Shown here: positions 20,746 through 33,441 of the stretch, in pieces
How the letters are laid out: each line of letters opens with the position of its first letter
Position numbering within the stretch: position 1 is the stretch's first letter
The notes under the pieces: model-generated
What the model was told of the DNA's origin: nothing
Seen by the model: the letters and a program-made list of their open reading frames with translations, nothing else
Databases searched by the model: none
Position numbers and translations under genes: made by a program
DNA from: Gnetum montanum
Taxonomy: Eukaryota; Streptophyta; Gnetopsida; Gnetales; Gnetaceae
Assembly: GCA_015680685.1 (NCBI GenBank)
Contig: MNCI01026561.1
Coordinates: 1-64,000, forward strand
Direction of reading: 5' to 3'
Length of the DNA stretch: 64,000 nt

Positions 20746-22240
20746 ACATTTCAAACTTCAATATTTCAAAAAATACAATGAATTTTTGAATGAATTTGGG
20801 GTCCATGAAGTCTCAGAAAATCCAAGAATATCATGAAATCATTAAAAAGGATCTTTGAAAGCTTGAAAATTTAAAAATTTTATGGACAATGTATGAATTA
20901 AAGAAAATACTTAAAGGAGTACATGGTCAGATGTAGAAGATGAATGCATGAAAGATTTTGATTGCAAAAATGCCAAAGGATGAAGTGCTTAACAAACCCA
21001 ACCAAGAGATATGCAAGTGGGTCCTCCGCATAGTAGGCATGTGCCATGTTTTCCCTTGCATAACCTTAACCTAAGGAGTTTATGAGCCCCGTAGGTGATT
21101 AATGGTTTATGAAAGTTAAGGACCAAAACTCGAAAGATTCTACCAAAGAATTCAAGTACATCAAATAAAGACAATGAACAAGAACATGGACATTGACAGT
21201 GAGGTGAGTTATGGACAACATGGATGGATGATCGAGAAGGTGGAATGGAGTTTCAAATTAAGGTCATAAGAAGTCCCTTGTGGATTTTTGTTTAAATGAC
21301 CTAAGAAGATCTATCCTCATTCTAAACCAAAACCAACTACATTCAATGACTTCGCATTGTCACTCCAAGACTAATCCACCCCCTTGAGACACAAGAATAC
21401 ATCCACAAAACAACCACCATTTCATAAAGAGAAGAAAAGAGAAGAAGAAAGTGAGAGAGGGCCTTAGTTAAAGGGGACCTTTAGGCATGGGTAACACATC
21501 TTTCTAGTCCCATAACAAGTATTTGTAGCCCATTTATTTGTCTAATGGATGTGCTTTTAATTCTCATCATGTTTTTTCTTTTTTTGGAATTTTTGGATGG
21601 GAACCACACCATGCAAAGGCTTATTCAACTTCCTATTATTGGTCGACATGGAATAGTAAGAAATCCATTAAAACACTCATACACCCAAGTAGGTAGAAGA
21701 GTACAAAGAGCATTAAGTCCCCTTAAAGTCACACCCTATGCAAACCTTTGAATCCTTCCTAATTCTAGAAACCACAAAGGTCACAAATTTATTAAAAGTT
21801 TATTTAATGAAAGGAACCTCAAATTCCCAAAACAAGGAAAACCATAGATTTTTATGGATATTGCTTGTTTCATGAAAAAGAAACCCTGTCTTAGCCATCA
21901 GTACAAAAATTCAAAAATAAAAATCAAACATTAGCAAACAAAAACATTAAGTGCAAACCACCATTAGCAATATCTATAGCATCACTGTGTCTTATTAGCA
22001 CAAAGCACATTTATTAACAAAAATTAGAAAATCACACTAAAATAAAGTAAAATATATAAAAAAGTGTAAAATATTCAAGAAAAATTTAAATGTATTAACA
22101 ATGGTGTAAAACAAAAATGATGTAAAATAGGAAAAAATTTTAAAATCAAAAAGGTATAAAATAAAAAATTTGTAAAAAAAATGTGTAAAATAAAAAAATA
22201 GAAAAACTAAGTCATGTATATGGTTGTCCATCCATTGAGG
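20746..22240 (-). other. Non-coding post-integrase tail of element B
   Basis: It corresponds to the tails in A and C. It includes the 'caagtgggtcctccgcatag' block near 21013 (C: 'gaggacccactagc' near 45983), the 'catgggtaacacatcttt' motif near 21485, and an A-rich tract with 'gtaaaac' and 'gtgtaaaata' repeats at 22020-22200. No coding evidence; short open frames here have no recognised motif. Confidence 0.55.
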
Positions 22241-22244
22241 TATT

Positions 22245-23480
22245 TGTTACACTGGCTTTCTTGGGCTTGTGGAAATGCTTTACTTGTTAGATGATAACCA
22301 ACTACTTTTTGTCTAGGCTCTCAGGTTTGTAAATCAACATGGCCCTAGAAGGAAAGGTTTCATAAATGATGTAAGACCCTTCCCACAATGTCTAGAACTT
22401 AGTTCATTGAGGTATGCATGTGGGGTTCTAGTAAAGAACCTTATCTCCTAGTTGAAATTTCTTTTTCTATATTCTAAGGTTATGACACCTTTTATTGAAT
22501 GCCTTATGCACTTCATTCAAGGATAGGGCTGCTAATCGATTTTCATCTAGCACATTCAAGTTTTTTAATCTTTCTTTTTGTGCTAGGCTAAGGTCAAGGT
22601 CCAAGTCACAAGCTGTTAAAAGTGTATGGAGCTTGAATTGGATAGGTAGAGTTGGTAATTTTCTATACACCAACTCATAGGGAAAGTAGCCTCAAGGAAG
22701 TTTCCACATTGAGCAGTATGCCTAGAGGGCATTATTTAATTTTGTGCTCTAGTCTCTTCAATATTTGCTAATAGTTCTCGCTATGATCTTCATAATCTCC
22801 CATTGGTAACCTCTGCTTGATCGTTGGCTTAGGGGTGGTAGGGTGTTGTTGATTTATCTTCAACATCCAAGCATTACATAATTTTGTGAAAAGTAGCACT
22901 TGTAAAATGGGTTATGTTGTTAGAAATCAATGTGTGTGGCACCCCAAACCTATTCACAACATTTTTTTATACAAACTGCACAACAATGAATGATGTACAG
23001 TTGATGATGGATGTTTCTTCTGCTAATTTTGTGTAGTAATCAATGACAATGATTATATATGCCTTTTGATTTAACATGGGTGTGATGGGACCCATGAAGT
23101 CAATGCCCCATATGTCAAAGGGTTCCAATGGTTGAATCCACTATTGAATCCATTTGTGTGGTCATCCCATCATCTCGTTGATAGCGCTCACAAGAGTGGA
23201 TAAATTGGTGGACATCCCTAAATATGGTTGGCCAATAATACCTTGCCATTAGGATCTTAATAGTTGTGCATCTCCCAACATAGTGGCCTCTGCAAGAACC
23301 TTCATGAGCATCCTGGAGAATGCATAATTAATCTACATCAAGGACACACCAACGAACTAGGCCATCAGCATACACCTTATAAAGCTATCTATTGATTTCC
23401 ATGAAGTGTTTGGCCTGATGAAAAAATTGTTGTTTCTTCCTGTAGTCCAAATCTCGTGGCATTTCTTAAGTAAGAAGATA
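22245..23480 (-). pseudogene. Integrase of element B
   Basis: DDE integrase that would insert the cDNA. On the minus strand: DIWGIDFMGPITPM (about 23060-23105), then GVPHTLISNNITHF, ATFHKIM, YHP and AEVTN. The first catalytic Asp is present in GIDF. The second (usually SDNG) reads SNN, so it is lost. The Glu in AEVTN is kept. The C-terminal segment is open at 22467-22673 and has KLPTLPI and LNEVHKAF. Stops and frame changes disable it. Confidence 0.8.
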
Positions 23481-23559
23481 AGTAAGGATGCCATCACACC
23501 ATTTGGATTCTATGGGCATATGTTCATTAATTATATCAGCAAAGAGGAGTTCATCTAAA

Positions 23560-24050
23560 AATTGATTAGAGAGTGGTCTCTCCTCCTCTTTATCATCCCA
23601 TCATAACCAAGAGAGATTGTCAATGGCCACATTCTCAGTCCCCTTTCAATCTACCATCATAAAATCAAATTTCTATAGGATCACTAGCCACCGTATGACA
23701 AGGAGGCTCACCATTAGCTAGTTCATGAGGAAGCAAATGGCACTATGGTCAATGTGCATAAACACTTTATATCTAAGTACATAGTGCCTAAACTTCTCTA
23801 GAGCATATACCACCACCATTAGTTCTTCCTCCATTGTGGTGTAATTCAACTATGCACCTACAATGCTTCGACTTGCATAGTGAATGTAATATGGATGTTT
23901 CTTGTCATCTAACTATGTAAGTACGACTCACAAGGCATAAGTTGATGCATCTATCATGATATAGAATAGTTTAGACCAATCAAGTGCTCATAGAATTAGA
24001 GTCTCTATAAGCCTCTACTTAAGGGTCTAGAATGCCTTTTCACATTCCTT
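23560..24050 (-). pseudogene. RNase H of element B
   Basis: Degrades the RNA of RNA-DNA hybrids during reverse transcription. Readable on the minus strand: YIMIDASTYAL, HPYYIHYASRSI, YTTMEEELMVVVYALEKFRHYV and FMHIDHSAICFLMN, then IDNLSWL. The acidic active-site residues (DAS, EEL, IDH, IDN) are all present, unlike in C. Several stops interrupt it, including at LMN-stop and in the linker. Confidence 0.75.
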
Positions 24051-24059
24051 GGTCTAGCT

Positions 24060-25080
24060 GAATGGAGCATCTTTCTTTGTTAGCTTGACCAATGATTTTA
24101 CAATCTTAGAGAAATTCTTTATGAATTGTTCGTAGTAGTTAGTGTGTCTAAATTATGACTGAACAACTTTAATAGTTTTTGATTGACAAGTTATTCCTTG
24201 GATGACCCTTATCTTTTCAAGGTCCACCTCAATCCCTACCTAAGAAATTCTATGTACCCATATAATGCCCTTCTAGACCATGAGATGGGCCTTTTGCCAA
24301 CTAAGCCATAGGTTTGTTTCCACACATCTTCTGAGTACTTACTCAAAGCAGTCTAAGGCTTACTCAAATGTAACATCATAAGTGGAGAAGTCATTCATAA
24401 AGACTTCCACTCTACTACCGATTTACTATTGAAAGATTCTTAAGACTAGGGGTTGGAAAGTGGCAAGAGCATTGCACATACCAAAAGGCATATTTCAATT
24501 TGCAAAGGTTCCTAGGGACTCATGAATGTTTTTTTGGCCTAGTCTTCTAGTGCAATCTATATTTGGTTATAGCCACTATAACCATCCAGAAAATTATAAT
24601 AGTAATGCCTAGATATGGTGTCTAGCATCTGATCAATAAATAGCAATGAAAAATGATCTTTGAATGTTGCCTTGTTTAATAGCTTAAACTCAATACAAAC
24701 CCACCATTTTCCACCTTTCTTTAGCACTATCACAAGTGGGTTGACCCACTCACAATCTGCAATGGGGTAGATGAACCCTGCCTTAAGGAGTTGCTCAATC
24801 TCCTATTTAACAATTTGCTTCAATTTTGGGTTCAACCATTGTTGTAGTTACCTCCTTGGCTTCATTAATGGATTGGTATAAATGTAGTGCTTGCATATCT
24901 GTGGATCAATTCCAGTGAGTTTAGGATATGGCCAGGCAAAGGTTGTTGGCCATTTGTTGATCACCTTCAATAGCATATGTTTCTATTCAGGAGCAAAATT
25001 GACATTGATTCTTATTGGCATGTAATTTGTCAAAAATGCATACTCCATGCCAATAGGTAGAGTTTTCAGCTCTAAGGGCT
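24060..25080 (-). pseudogene. Reverse transcriptase of element B
   Basis: Minus-strand RT with the conserved blocks in order: LKAGFIYPIADCEWVNPLVI, VCIEFKLLNKATFKDHF, YYYNFLDGYSGYNQI, MPFGMCNALATFQ, EVFMNDFSTYDV and RRCVETNLWLSWQKAHLM. The catalytic FMDD box reads FMND, one Asp changed to Asn. FMDDFS-YG is the Athila-type version of the motif. Frameshift near 24500 and several stops. Confidence 0.8.
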
Positions 25081-25366
25081 CTTGTTTAAAATTTTTAGGG
25101 ACATCAAACTCTCCCCAATAGGTATCATCATTTACATTATTAGAGAGTTGGTGATTAACTTACTCTAGTTTATCCATGCTTTCAATATAGGCACATGTCA
25201 AATTCTCAGCAGGTTTCATGCAAAGTGTGTCATTTCCAGGATTGGCTGTCAACCACTAGGTACCCTCCTATTTTGTGATTGTTGTGTATAGGCACCTTTG
25301 AACTTCAAATTTATCTGCATACTATCTACATGCTTTGATGGATGTTCTCTTGACAAACTAGAGTTT

Positions 25367-25951
25367 CTACACACAGTTGCACTTGGTATCACTATACGTG
25401 ATATAGGGAACTCTCTTCTTCTCGATCTTTCCAAATTCATTCTCCTTAGAAATTTTCAAGAAGAGATCTCTGATGCCCATTCTCGCATCAACAGTGCTTA
25501 GCCATGCCCTTCCCATAATTATTGGGAATTCCCTCTTGTAGTTGTCAACCTTGATCACCAAAAAATTGACAAGATAGGACCACCCACAAACAATGGTCAC
25601 AATGTGCTCCATAAGTCCCAAAGGAACTATGATTGACTGGTTTACTAATTCTAGATGGATATTGCTCTTCCTGAGAGGTGGTAGGTTTCATGTTTTATAT
25701 ATATCATGGGAAATTAGATTAATCCCAAAACTTGAATCAAGAAGAGCCTTGAATGGCTCATGTCTAGCAATCTGCAAGTAGATGAGAGGGCTTCCAAGGT
25801 TAAATCTATTCTTAATAAGGTTGCTAGCCTTGATCCAATCAGATACAGCATGGGTTAACATGATAGTGTGGATCTTAGGAGGCATTTGGTTTGAAGGACT
25901 CTTAAAAGGCTTTGATGCAAAGGATGATGGAGAGACAAGGCGGCCAACCAC
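25367..25951 (-). pseudogene. Aspartic protease of element B
   Basis: Two overlapping open stretches (25688-25951 and 25367-25621) give SDWIKASNL, ALLDSSFGINLIS, IIVPLGLMEHI, FPIIMGRAWLST and CNCV-stop, colinear with A. The active loop reads DSS rather than DSG. Element D has the same change, which would abolish normal catalysis. One stop separates the two halves. Confidence 0.8.
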
Positions 25952-25999
25952 ATTAGTCTATAAAGAATTTGAAGGAATGTTGGATTGAAAGAATGATCA

Positions 26000-28440
26000 T
26001 TTTTGAGATTGGGTTTCACACCATTCGGCTAGAAGGCTGACTGTAAGTTAACAACCCTGGTAGCATTATGTTGTTGCGACTATGGTGGAATTTCACCTTG
26101 CATAGATGAAGTAGGAGGTAATTTGGTGGAGGATGGAGGCGCATGTGCTAAGGGATGAGAAGGATGATAAGGATATGGGGTTTCCCCTCTAGTAGATGGA
26201 GAACAAGCGATGTGATACTTTGGAGGGTAGTAGTGATGTTAACAAGAAACGTGACTAAAAGAGTCATGTGGAGACATTAGTTGTTGCACATAGTACCCAT
26301 ATGGATCTGGCTACCTATAAGGGTACTACTACCTTGGTGGTGGCATCCCCCATGACTGTGGGTGTTGCCACTACTAGTATTGCTCATATGGTTGTGGTGG
26401 AGCTCCACTTGGATAATAAGTTTGTTATTGCTAGTGGAACTACCTTAAATTGACTTAAGGATAAGGTAATCCTCTAGGTGCTTACCTTTTTACCAATCTA
26501 GGATTCAATGCATACACCCTAGACTCTTGTAAGTATGACATGATAAGGTAACACCCCTTAGGATATTTGTATTGGTAGATGTCACACCCACCATCATCAT
26601 TTGATTCTGTCTCCACAACTTCTTCTACTGTAGCATCTTTGTATGTAGCCCTTTAGTAGGCACATTCAGCTTCTTTCCACCTCCTGCAGCTATAGTCGCT
26701 ACTCTACTCTTTTGATTCTTCTACGATTTTTAGATAAATTTGAAATTTTTCATCTAATGAATCCCACATTTTATCTACCTTGTCCAAAATTTCAAACATA
26801 GAATTTTGGATCAACAAGATATTTCTGTTCATCACCTCATCAAGCGGTGACTTCTCCTTGTTGTCACAAAATTAGACCTCCCTTTTCTAATGGAAATATC
26901 CTTATTATATTCCTCAACACTTTCCTATTTCCTCAGCTCTCATTATTCTTTTTCTACCTTCTCTATCAGCTTTTGGATTTGGTGGGCTCTAAGTTCTGAT
27001 AGTCTTCCTTGGGCATAAACCCCAAGATTTCTTCTTGTTTCTGATTTGAGTTCATCAATGATATGGAAAAGTTATTCTTGCTAAGAATAACCATGGCCAG
27101 GGCATCAATGTATGAGAGAATAGTATTTTTCCATGACGATGTCCTAGAGTTCATGTGTTCCTTGCTTCCATCCTTAAATCTACCTTCTCATATTAGAGAC
27201 TCAAGAGTACATCTAATATTTATCATTAAACAGCTCTAGCATTGTACTCCACCTACAAATGAATTCCAGCTCCAAGGACAGATGCCAGCTTTTGGCTTCC
27301 TTAATGAGTGTCTTAGGAAATAGTTTTATCTTATGCCAATCATTTTCAATATTTTGTAAGGCACAGGCATCATGAAAGGCTTGAAGAAGTGTTTGTGGAT
27401 CAAAGTTATATCCCCCTCAAATCTAGGGATATTGTTCATGCTAAGTCACTTAATCTGACTATCTTTCACATGCGTGGTTGGAATTTTCACTACATCTGTG
27501 ATAATCAACATACTCCAAGTTGCCAGAAAAGGCTTATCATCATCATTATTTTGATGACACCTATGATGTCCTTTGCTACACCTTTGTTCATGGTGGGCCT
27601 AGTAATCATTATTATTTTTTTATTCACCTTCATCATGGTTGTCCTTTTGGCAATGTTTATCAGAACCAAAAGAGGAAGAAGAAGATGTAGATGAAGAGGG
27701 AAAAGAAGGAGAAGAACTACGACCACCATGGTGTCTACCACCTCCTCTATGCTTGTCACAATCACATTCATAAACTTTTTTGTCATACTAATGCTCGCTT
27801 GAGCCCCTACTTGGACTCCACCTTTTCTTGAACCTAGATTGTTGATAGTGGACAACAACTTCAAGTTCAAGATTCCATCACCAATATTAAGGGGTGGAGA
27901 ATCTCCATGTTAAGAATCCTTAGAAAGAGGATCCTCATTATAGTTTTCATTGAGCAAAAACAAGGGAGTGATGAACTGTTTATTCTGCATAACCTCATGT
28001 TGCTTCTCCCGGTGTCGATCTCTCCTACATTATGTTTCAATGGGATAGTAGCCCCAGTAATCATAGTCATGCACAACATACTCTTCTTGAAGATCTTGGA
28101 TGCCCAACCTCCTAAGAGTTTGGAGTAACATCCCAGGCACAAATCAATCAAGAGGCATTACAATGTTTCCCTCCATATCTCGCCACCATAGTTGTTCATT
28201 CTGGTGCAGGATGAAGGTGAAGTCAGGCACATACTCATTTGGATGAGTATATACCACCTTGCATTCTTGAGGCACTAGCGATTTAGTATCATCACGCTTA
28301 TGAGAAGAAGAAATTCTATAATAAAAATAAGTTATCAGTGTGCTTAAATTACTATATTTATTTTTAGAATGATTTTTGACCTTAGGGTTTTCCCAACAAT
28401 GTTAATGATTTTCACTATACCTAGATAGTGCATATTTCAA
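26000..28440 (-). pseudogene. gag of element B
   Basis: The N-terminal domain on the minus strand (about 28150-28300) shows VVYTHPNEYVPDFTFILHQ, RDMEGNIVMP and YVVHDYDY, homologous to A and C. A Ser/Pro and acidic linker follows (27600-27800), then the capsid region near 27150-27450 (NIPRF, ILKM, YKILKM) and open stretch 26966-27154 with ALAMVIL, LGFMPKEDYQNL. The knuckle and Tyr/Gln/Pro-rich tail lie near 26200-26600. Multiple frameshifts. Confidence 0.75.
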
Positions 28441-28450
28441 ACAAAAAGAA

Positions 28451-28470
28451 TTCCCCGGAAATGATGCCAA
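28451..28470 (-). other. Primer-binding site of element B
   Basis: The minus strand reads ttggcatcatttccggggaa directly after the LTR. It matches the tRNA-Asp complement TGGCGCCGTTGCCGGGGA except mainly at CpG-type positions changed to TG or CA. Confidence 0.75.
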
Positions 28471-29360
28471 TGATGAGTGGTGAGTACCCCTATGGTTAAC
28501 CATACAAATCACTAAGCATTCACACGTAATCTAATCAAATTTCATGGATTCTATGTCTTCTGGTACACTAGTCTCTAGGAATTGAACTTGCCCTAATAGC
28601 CATTCATTGTCTTCCCAATTACATTTGTGATATGCAAAGGTAAAATTAAGTATAATTGATGCATATGAGTTTTATTATTTTTATGTTTTATGTTTTGGGT
28701 GCTTAAAACAAAGGATGGAAGGAATAAAGTAATTCAATTGCTAACTTAAGCTAACTAACTACACCTAACTAATCCTAACATAAGCATTCATTCCCACTTT
28801 CCATACACATTTGAAAACATTTAGTGCTATTGGGTTATCAAACATTAAGCATTACTAGGATTACCAAGTGCCAAGCATATGCTCGAAGTGGTCGTACTTA
28901 CGTGCCTAATTAATCACTACTTAATCTAGCTTAGTTTATCCTAATTAATTATTTAATTACTTAAAGCATTAAAGAAACATAAATAAATAATCAATCTATT
29001 TCTAAGTGTTGTAAGGTTTATCAAAAGGCTCATCTTTATTGTTATTCACACTATTGTGCTCAAGTACATCAGTGCTCGAAGAAAGATCCATACACTTTCT
29101 AACTCCTACTACAAGCACTCAAAAAAATATTCTAACTTTCAAATGATAAAACTACAAGAGTTTTGCTACAACTATGACAAGACATCCCATAAACATGGTA
29201 GGTAACCACATATTTATAGACCTTAGTGTGGGGTTATGTCAATGGGGCCTCATAAACTCAACAAACGCCACATTAATGTAGCACCATTCACAAGGCAACA
29301 CCATGTAGATAGGGCCACATCGACAAGGGCCTATTGACGTAACTCTTTAACGCTTCATCA
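28471..29360 (-). repeat. 5' LTR of element B
   Basis: 890 bp, plus-strand start tgatgagtggtgagtacccc and end aacgcttcatca. It pairs with 16476-17423 over its length, including the 'cttcccaattaca' and 'gggtgcttaaaa' blocks. The flanking D sequence resumes at 29361. Confidence 0.9.
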
Positions 29361-30900
29361 ATTTCTTTTGAAAAAAGGATCTTATTGAGAAACTAATTAG
29401 AAAGAGACTCTTCATCAATCTTGTTATCCCATCTTAATTGAGACAAATAATCTATAATAATCTTCTTAGTTTTCTTTTTGTCAATCATTATTCGGTTAAA
29501 TTCTTATAAGATCACCAACCATTGTATGACACAAGAGTTAATTATTAGCTTATTCATTAGGAAGCATATTGCACTGTAATTTGTATGCACAAAAACTAGA
29601 TATCCATGCACATAGTACCTAAATTTCTTGAAGGTGTACACCATTACCATCAATTCTTTCTTTGTTACAATGTAGTTCAACTATGTACTTGCAATACTTC
29701 TACTCATACAATGGATGTAGTACTGATGTTTCTAATTATTCAATTGTGTCAACACAACTCCCAAGGTAAATTTGGATGCATTTATTATGATGTGAAATTA
29801 TTTGAACCAATTTGGAGCTTATACAATTGGAGTTTCTACAAATTTCTACTTTAGAACTTGAAACGTATTCTTGCACTTGTTGGTCCATTCGAATGGAGCA
29901 TCCTTCTTGGTTAGTTCAACTATTGATTTAGTAATCTTAGAGAAATTCTTAATAAATATCCTATAGTAGCCTATGTCTCAAAAAAGGGCCAAATATCTTT
30001 TACTATTTATGGTTCTTGTGTTATTCCTTGGATCACTTGTTTCTTTTTTGGAGCCATCTTGATTCCTTTTTCTAAAACTTGGTTCCCTAGGACAATGCCT
30101 TCTTGGATCATCAAATGGCTCTTTTGTTAATTAAGCTTGATATTTATCTTCAAACATCATTTCAATACTTCCAATGCTAACTCAAAGTTTGACCAATACA
30201 TAGAAAATTCATTTATGAAGACCTTCATACCCCTATCAATTTATTACTCGTGTTAATGACTAGTCATTAGAAGGTTGTAAGTTTCCAAGGACTTGTGAAT
30301 GTTTTCTTGGTTTGGTTTTCTAGGGCTATTTGGATTTGATTATAGTAATTATAGTCATTCAAAAAACTGTAATACTTGTGGCTTGCAATTATATCTAACA
30401 CTTGGTCTACAAATGACAACAAAAATTAATCTTTGAAGGTTTTCATGTTCAATAGCCTAAATTCAATGTAAATCTACCATTTTCCATCTTTCTTAGGCAC
30501 AATAATGAGTGGGCTTACCCACTCACTATTTGCTACAAGATAGATGAATCTAGCTTTTAAGAGCTTCTCTATCTCCTTCTCAACTACTTGCTTCAGTTTA
30601 TGATTCAATCTTCTCTATAGTTGTTACTTAGGCTTGATGGTAGAGTCTGTGTAGATTCTGTGCTAGCATATGCATGGATTGATATTTGTTATTTCATCAT
30701 ATGACTAGGAAAAGAGTGTTGATCATCTCTTTCTATTCCCTTATGAGTTGGCCATTTATAATTATTGGTTTACCATTTTCTAGGAACACATAATTAAGGG
30801 ATTTTAGTAATGGTTTTAACTCTAAGGGTTATTATGGAGATGCTTTAAGAGTTTCCAACTCTCTTTAATTTGTTTTTGCTTCCTTTCTAACCTATGCATC
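29361..30900 (-). pseudogene. RNase H and RT of element D
   Basis: Continuation of D to the right of B. Minus strand: RNase H blocks near 29500-29800, then RT blocks VVQSL-like region, KINIKLNQKSHLMIQEGIVLG and VFINEFSMYW near 30190-30230. The FMDD box has become FINE. Upstream RT blocks near 30460-30640 include the conserved region around WVSPLI. Heavily mutated with many stops, so boundaries are approximate. Confidence 0.7.
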
Positions 30901-31049
30901 ACAAAGTTAGTGTTTGAGCTACTCCATTTCATCCATCTTGTCAATGTAAGCTATTACTTCCATGCATATTGTAGAATTGGAGCAATTATTTGATGTTAAT
31001 ATCCAAAATAAGAAGACACACAACTTACATGTTATGATGGTTTTGCTTC

Positions 31050-31640
31050 CTATTACCTAGATCTTTTGCATGTAGTCGCACCCTATGTCATTGTACGTAA
31101 TGCATAGAACTCTCTTCTGCTCTGTCCTTTCATGTTCATTTTCCTTGGAAATTTTCAAGGACAAATCTCTAATATTTGGCTTAATATCAATTGTACTTAG
31201 CTAAGCTCTCTCCATGATGATGGGAAAGTCCCCTTTGCAATTATCCACATGGATTACCAGGAAATCAACATGATATGATTAACCATTGATGGTGGTCACA
31301 ATCTCTTCTACCAACACCAAGGGAATAGTGATGGACTGGGCTATAAGCTTCAACTTGATGTTTTATTTCTTTAACGATGGTAGGTTTCATGCCTTTTACA
31401 TTACTTGAAAAATTTGATTCACCTAGAAACTTGAGTCTAGTAGAGCTTTACATGGTGCATTTCCTACAATCTATAAATAAATCAAGGGACTCCTAGGATT
31501 AGTTCTTTTCCTATGAAGATGTCCTACCTTTATCTAGTTTATAATCACATGAGTGAGCATGATAATTTATACATCAATAGCATTTTGGTTTAAAGGTAGC
31601 TTGAATATTATCTTGGAGGTTGTTAGTGTTGGATCCAAAG
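31050..31640 (-). pseudogene. Aspartic protease of element D
   Basis: Minus-strand blocks: PRSPLIYL, GNAPCKALLDSSF, QSITIPLVLVEEIVTTI, DFLVIHVDN, GDFPIIMERA and LSTIDIKP, then VLCITYNDIGC. Active loop DSS as in B, and GRA is changed to ERA. Several stops. Confidence 0.75.
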
Positions 31641-33083
31641 CCATGGATGCTTGTAAAGGTTTAGGTGGACTAGTTAGCTTGAAGAATGATCATTTCTAAG
31701 GCTTGCATTTGAAATCACTTGAGCTGTCATCCAAGTGTAGGTTTATTACTCTTGAACATGTGGTAATGAATTCAAGATGTGCAATTGAGAGTGTTGTGGA
31801 GGATGAGAAGCATAGGTGGAAGGAGATTTAGCATTTGGAGTTGCAGGTTTATGGTACTCTAGAGGATAATAATGGTAAATAGAAAACATAAGTGGTATAG
31901 TTGTTAGGAGATACTAGTTGTTAGACATAATATCCATAAGGATCAAGTTACCTATAGGAATATTGTTGCCTTGGTGATGGCATCCCCTTCAACTATGAGT
32001 TTTGTCATTGTTGGTAATAATTCTAAGGTTGAGTTGGAACTTTACTTAGATAATACTTTTGTTGGTGATAGGGTTGCTTGTAGTTGCCTTGAAGATAAGG
32101 TAACCTCCTTAAGACTTTCTTATTGATGAAATTTGAGTTTAATGTATAAGCCTGAGACTCTTACAAGTATGACCCTATTAGGAAATAGTCATTCGAATAT
32201 TCTTTTTGGTAAGTGTCATAGCCACCATCATCTAACTCAAAGTCTTCAATCTCCTCCACTTCAACTACTTTATCTTTATGTTTCTAGTAGTCCTTTGCAA
32301 CATCTCTTTTCTTTTTTTGTCCTTGTCATTAACTCTTGTTATGCTCTCTTCATCATAATATTTAGTGTTGTTTAGAACTTTTCATCAGTGAAGTCCCACA
32401 TTTTATCAAACTTTGCTGAAATTTCTTTAACTAATTTTTGAATAAGCAAGGTCTTTCTCTTCACTACCTCTTCTAATGATGCTTCTTCATTAAGTTCGTA
32501 GAGATATATTCCTCTATACTTCCTCTTTTTTTAAAGTTGACCTTCTTCTTTTGCCACTTAATTCATTAGCCTTTAGATCTAATGGGATCTTATTTTAGAT
32601 AATCTTCCTTGGGCGCAAACCAAAGAGTCTCTCTTGTCTTGTTACAAAGTCCATCTATGATATAGTGTATTTGTTACTTTTGAGAAAAGTCATGTCATGA
32701 GCATCTGTGAAAAATAGAATAGTATTTGTCCAAAGTTGCATTAAGGGACTTATGGTTACCATATCTCCACCCTTGAATTTTCTTTCTTAAGTTGAATACC
32801 TCAAAGTATGTTTGATATTTTTCATTGAATAAATCTTTCATCATACTTTAAGCTTCATTGATGAGTGTCCTTGGTAAATGTTTCAGCTTTTTCCATACAT
32901 TCTTAATATTTTGTAAGGCATATGCATCATGAAAGGTTTGTAAGTAATGTTGCAAGTTTACATTGCAACCTCTTTCAAACTTTGGGATGTTGTTCATATC
33001 TTATCCTTTGATTTTTCTATCCCTTTGATGCTTGGTAGAGATGTGCATTACTTCTTGGATGTTTATCATGCTTCTTCTTTAAA
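31641..33083 (-). pseudogene. gag of element D, N-terminus truncated
   Basis: Minus-strand gag remnant: Tyr/Gln-rich tail region near 31850-32110, knuckle area near 32220, and capsid region near 32640-33000 matching F 61000-61430 and B 27000-27430. At about 33083 the similarity stops and copia gag begins. D's primer site and 5' LTR are therefore absent. Confidence 0.65.
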
Positions 33084-33422
33084 AATAATTTATTTGTTAA
33101 TGTTTTGTTTAGTATAAAGCTTGCAACTTAACCCACAAGTCTTTAGCAGAAGAAACATTAAGCAATACTAAATCTAACAAATATAAATGAATGGTACTTA
33201 TTGCTCTTAAGTTTAATTTTTTTCATTCTTTATCAAAAATTTTATCTGGCTTCATCCCTAAGATTGCATTATGCTAATCTTTTTCAATCAAAAAATCCTC
33301 CATCTTGATATTTCATAGTTCATAGTTAGATTTGTGAAATTTTCAAATCTTGATTTTGGTTGAAGAGTTGATCATGATTCCCCCTGTAAACACTTAAACA
33401 AAAATAACTATTTTTGTGTGGA
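33084..33422 (-). pseudogene. Copia-type gag N-terminus fragment
   Basis: The minus strand reads MEDFLIEKD, then AILGMKPDKI, LRAIS, then SSAKDLWVKLQALY, the hallmarks of plant Ty1/copia gag (the DLWxKLxxLY motif). It starts shortly after a copia primer site and is cut off at 33084 by element D. Two stops and a frameshift. Confidence 0.65.
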
Positions 33423-33441
33423 ATCCAACTCTAATATCAAT
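33423..33441 (-). other. Copia primer-binding site (initiator-Met type)
   Basis: The minus strand reads attgatattagagttgg. It matches TGGTATCAGAGC-type primer sites for tRNA-iMet with G-to-A and C-to-T changes. It sits between the LTR and gag as expected. Confidence 0.65.

Larger units (their letters stand above)
16476..29360 (-). mobile_element. Element B: full-length Athila-type LTR retrotransposon
   Basis: A 12.9-kb minus-strand element, the only one in the window with all modules. Reading from right to left: 5' LTR 28471-29360, primer site 28451-28470, gag 26000-28440, protease 25367-25951, RT 24060-25080, RNase H 23560-24050, integrase 22245-23480, non-coding tail 20746-22240, internal promoter 20681-20745, post-pol ORF 17640-20530, polypurine tract, 3' LTR 16476-17423. 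It is inserted in element D. I found no clean target duplication (gctaa on the left, atttc on the right). All genes carry stops. Confidence 0.88.

Noticed and set aside
22037-22231. Minus-strand Phe/Tyr-rich small ORF as a membrane peptide
   Set aside because: Arises from the A-rich 'gtaaaataaaa' tract of the B tail; simple-sequence artefact.
16471-29365. Target-site duplication for element B
   Set aside because: gctaa and atttc do not match in any register I tried.
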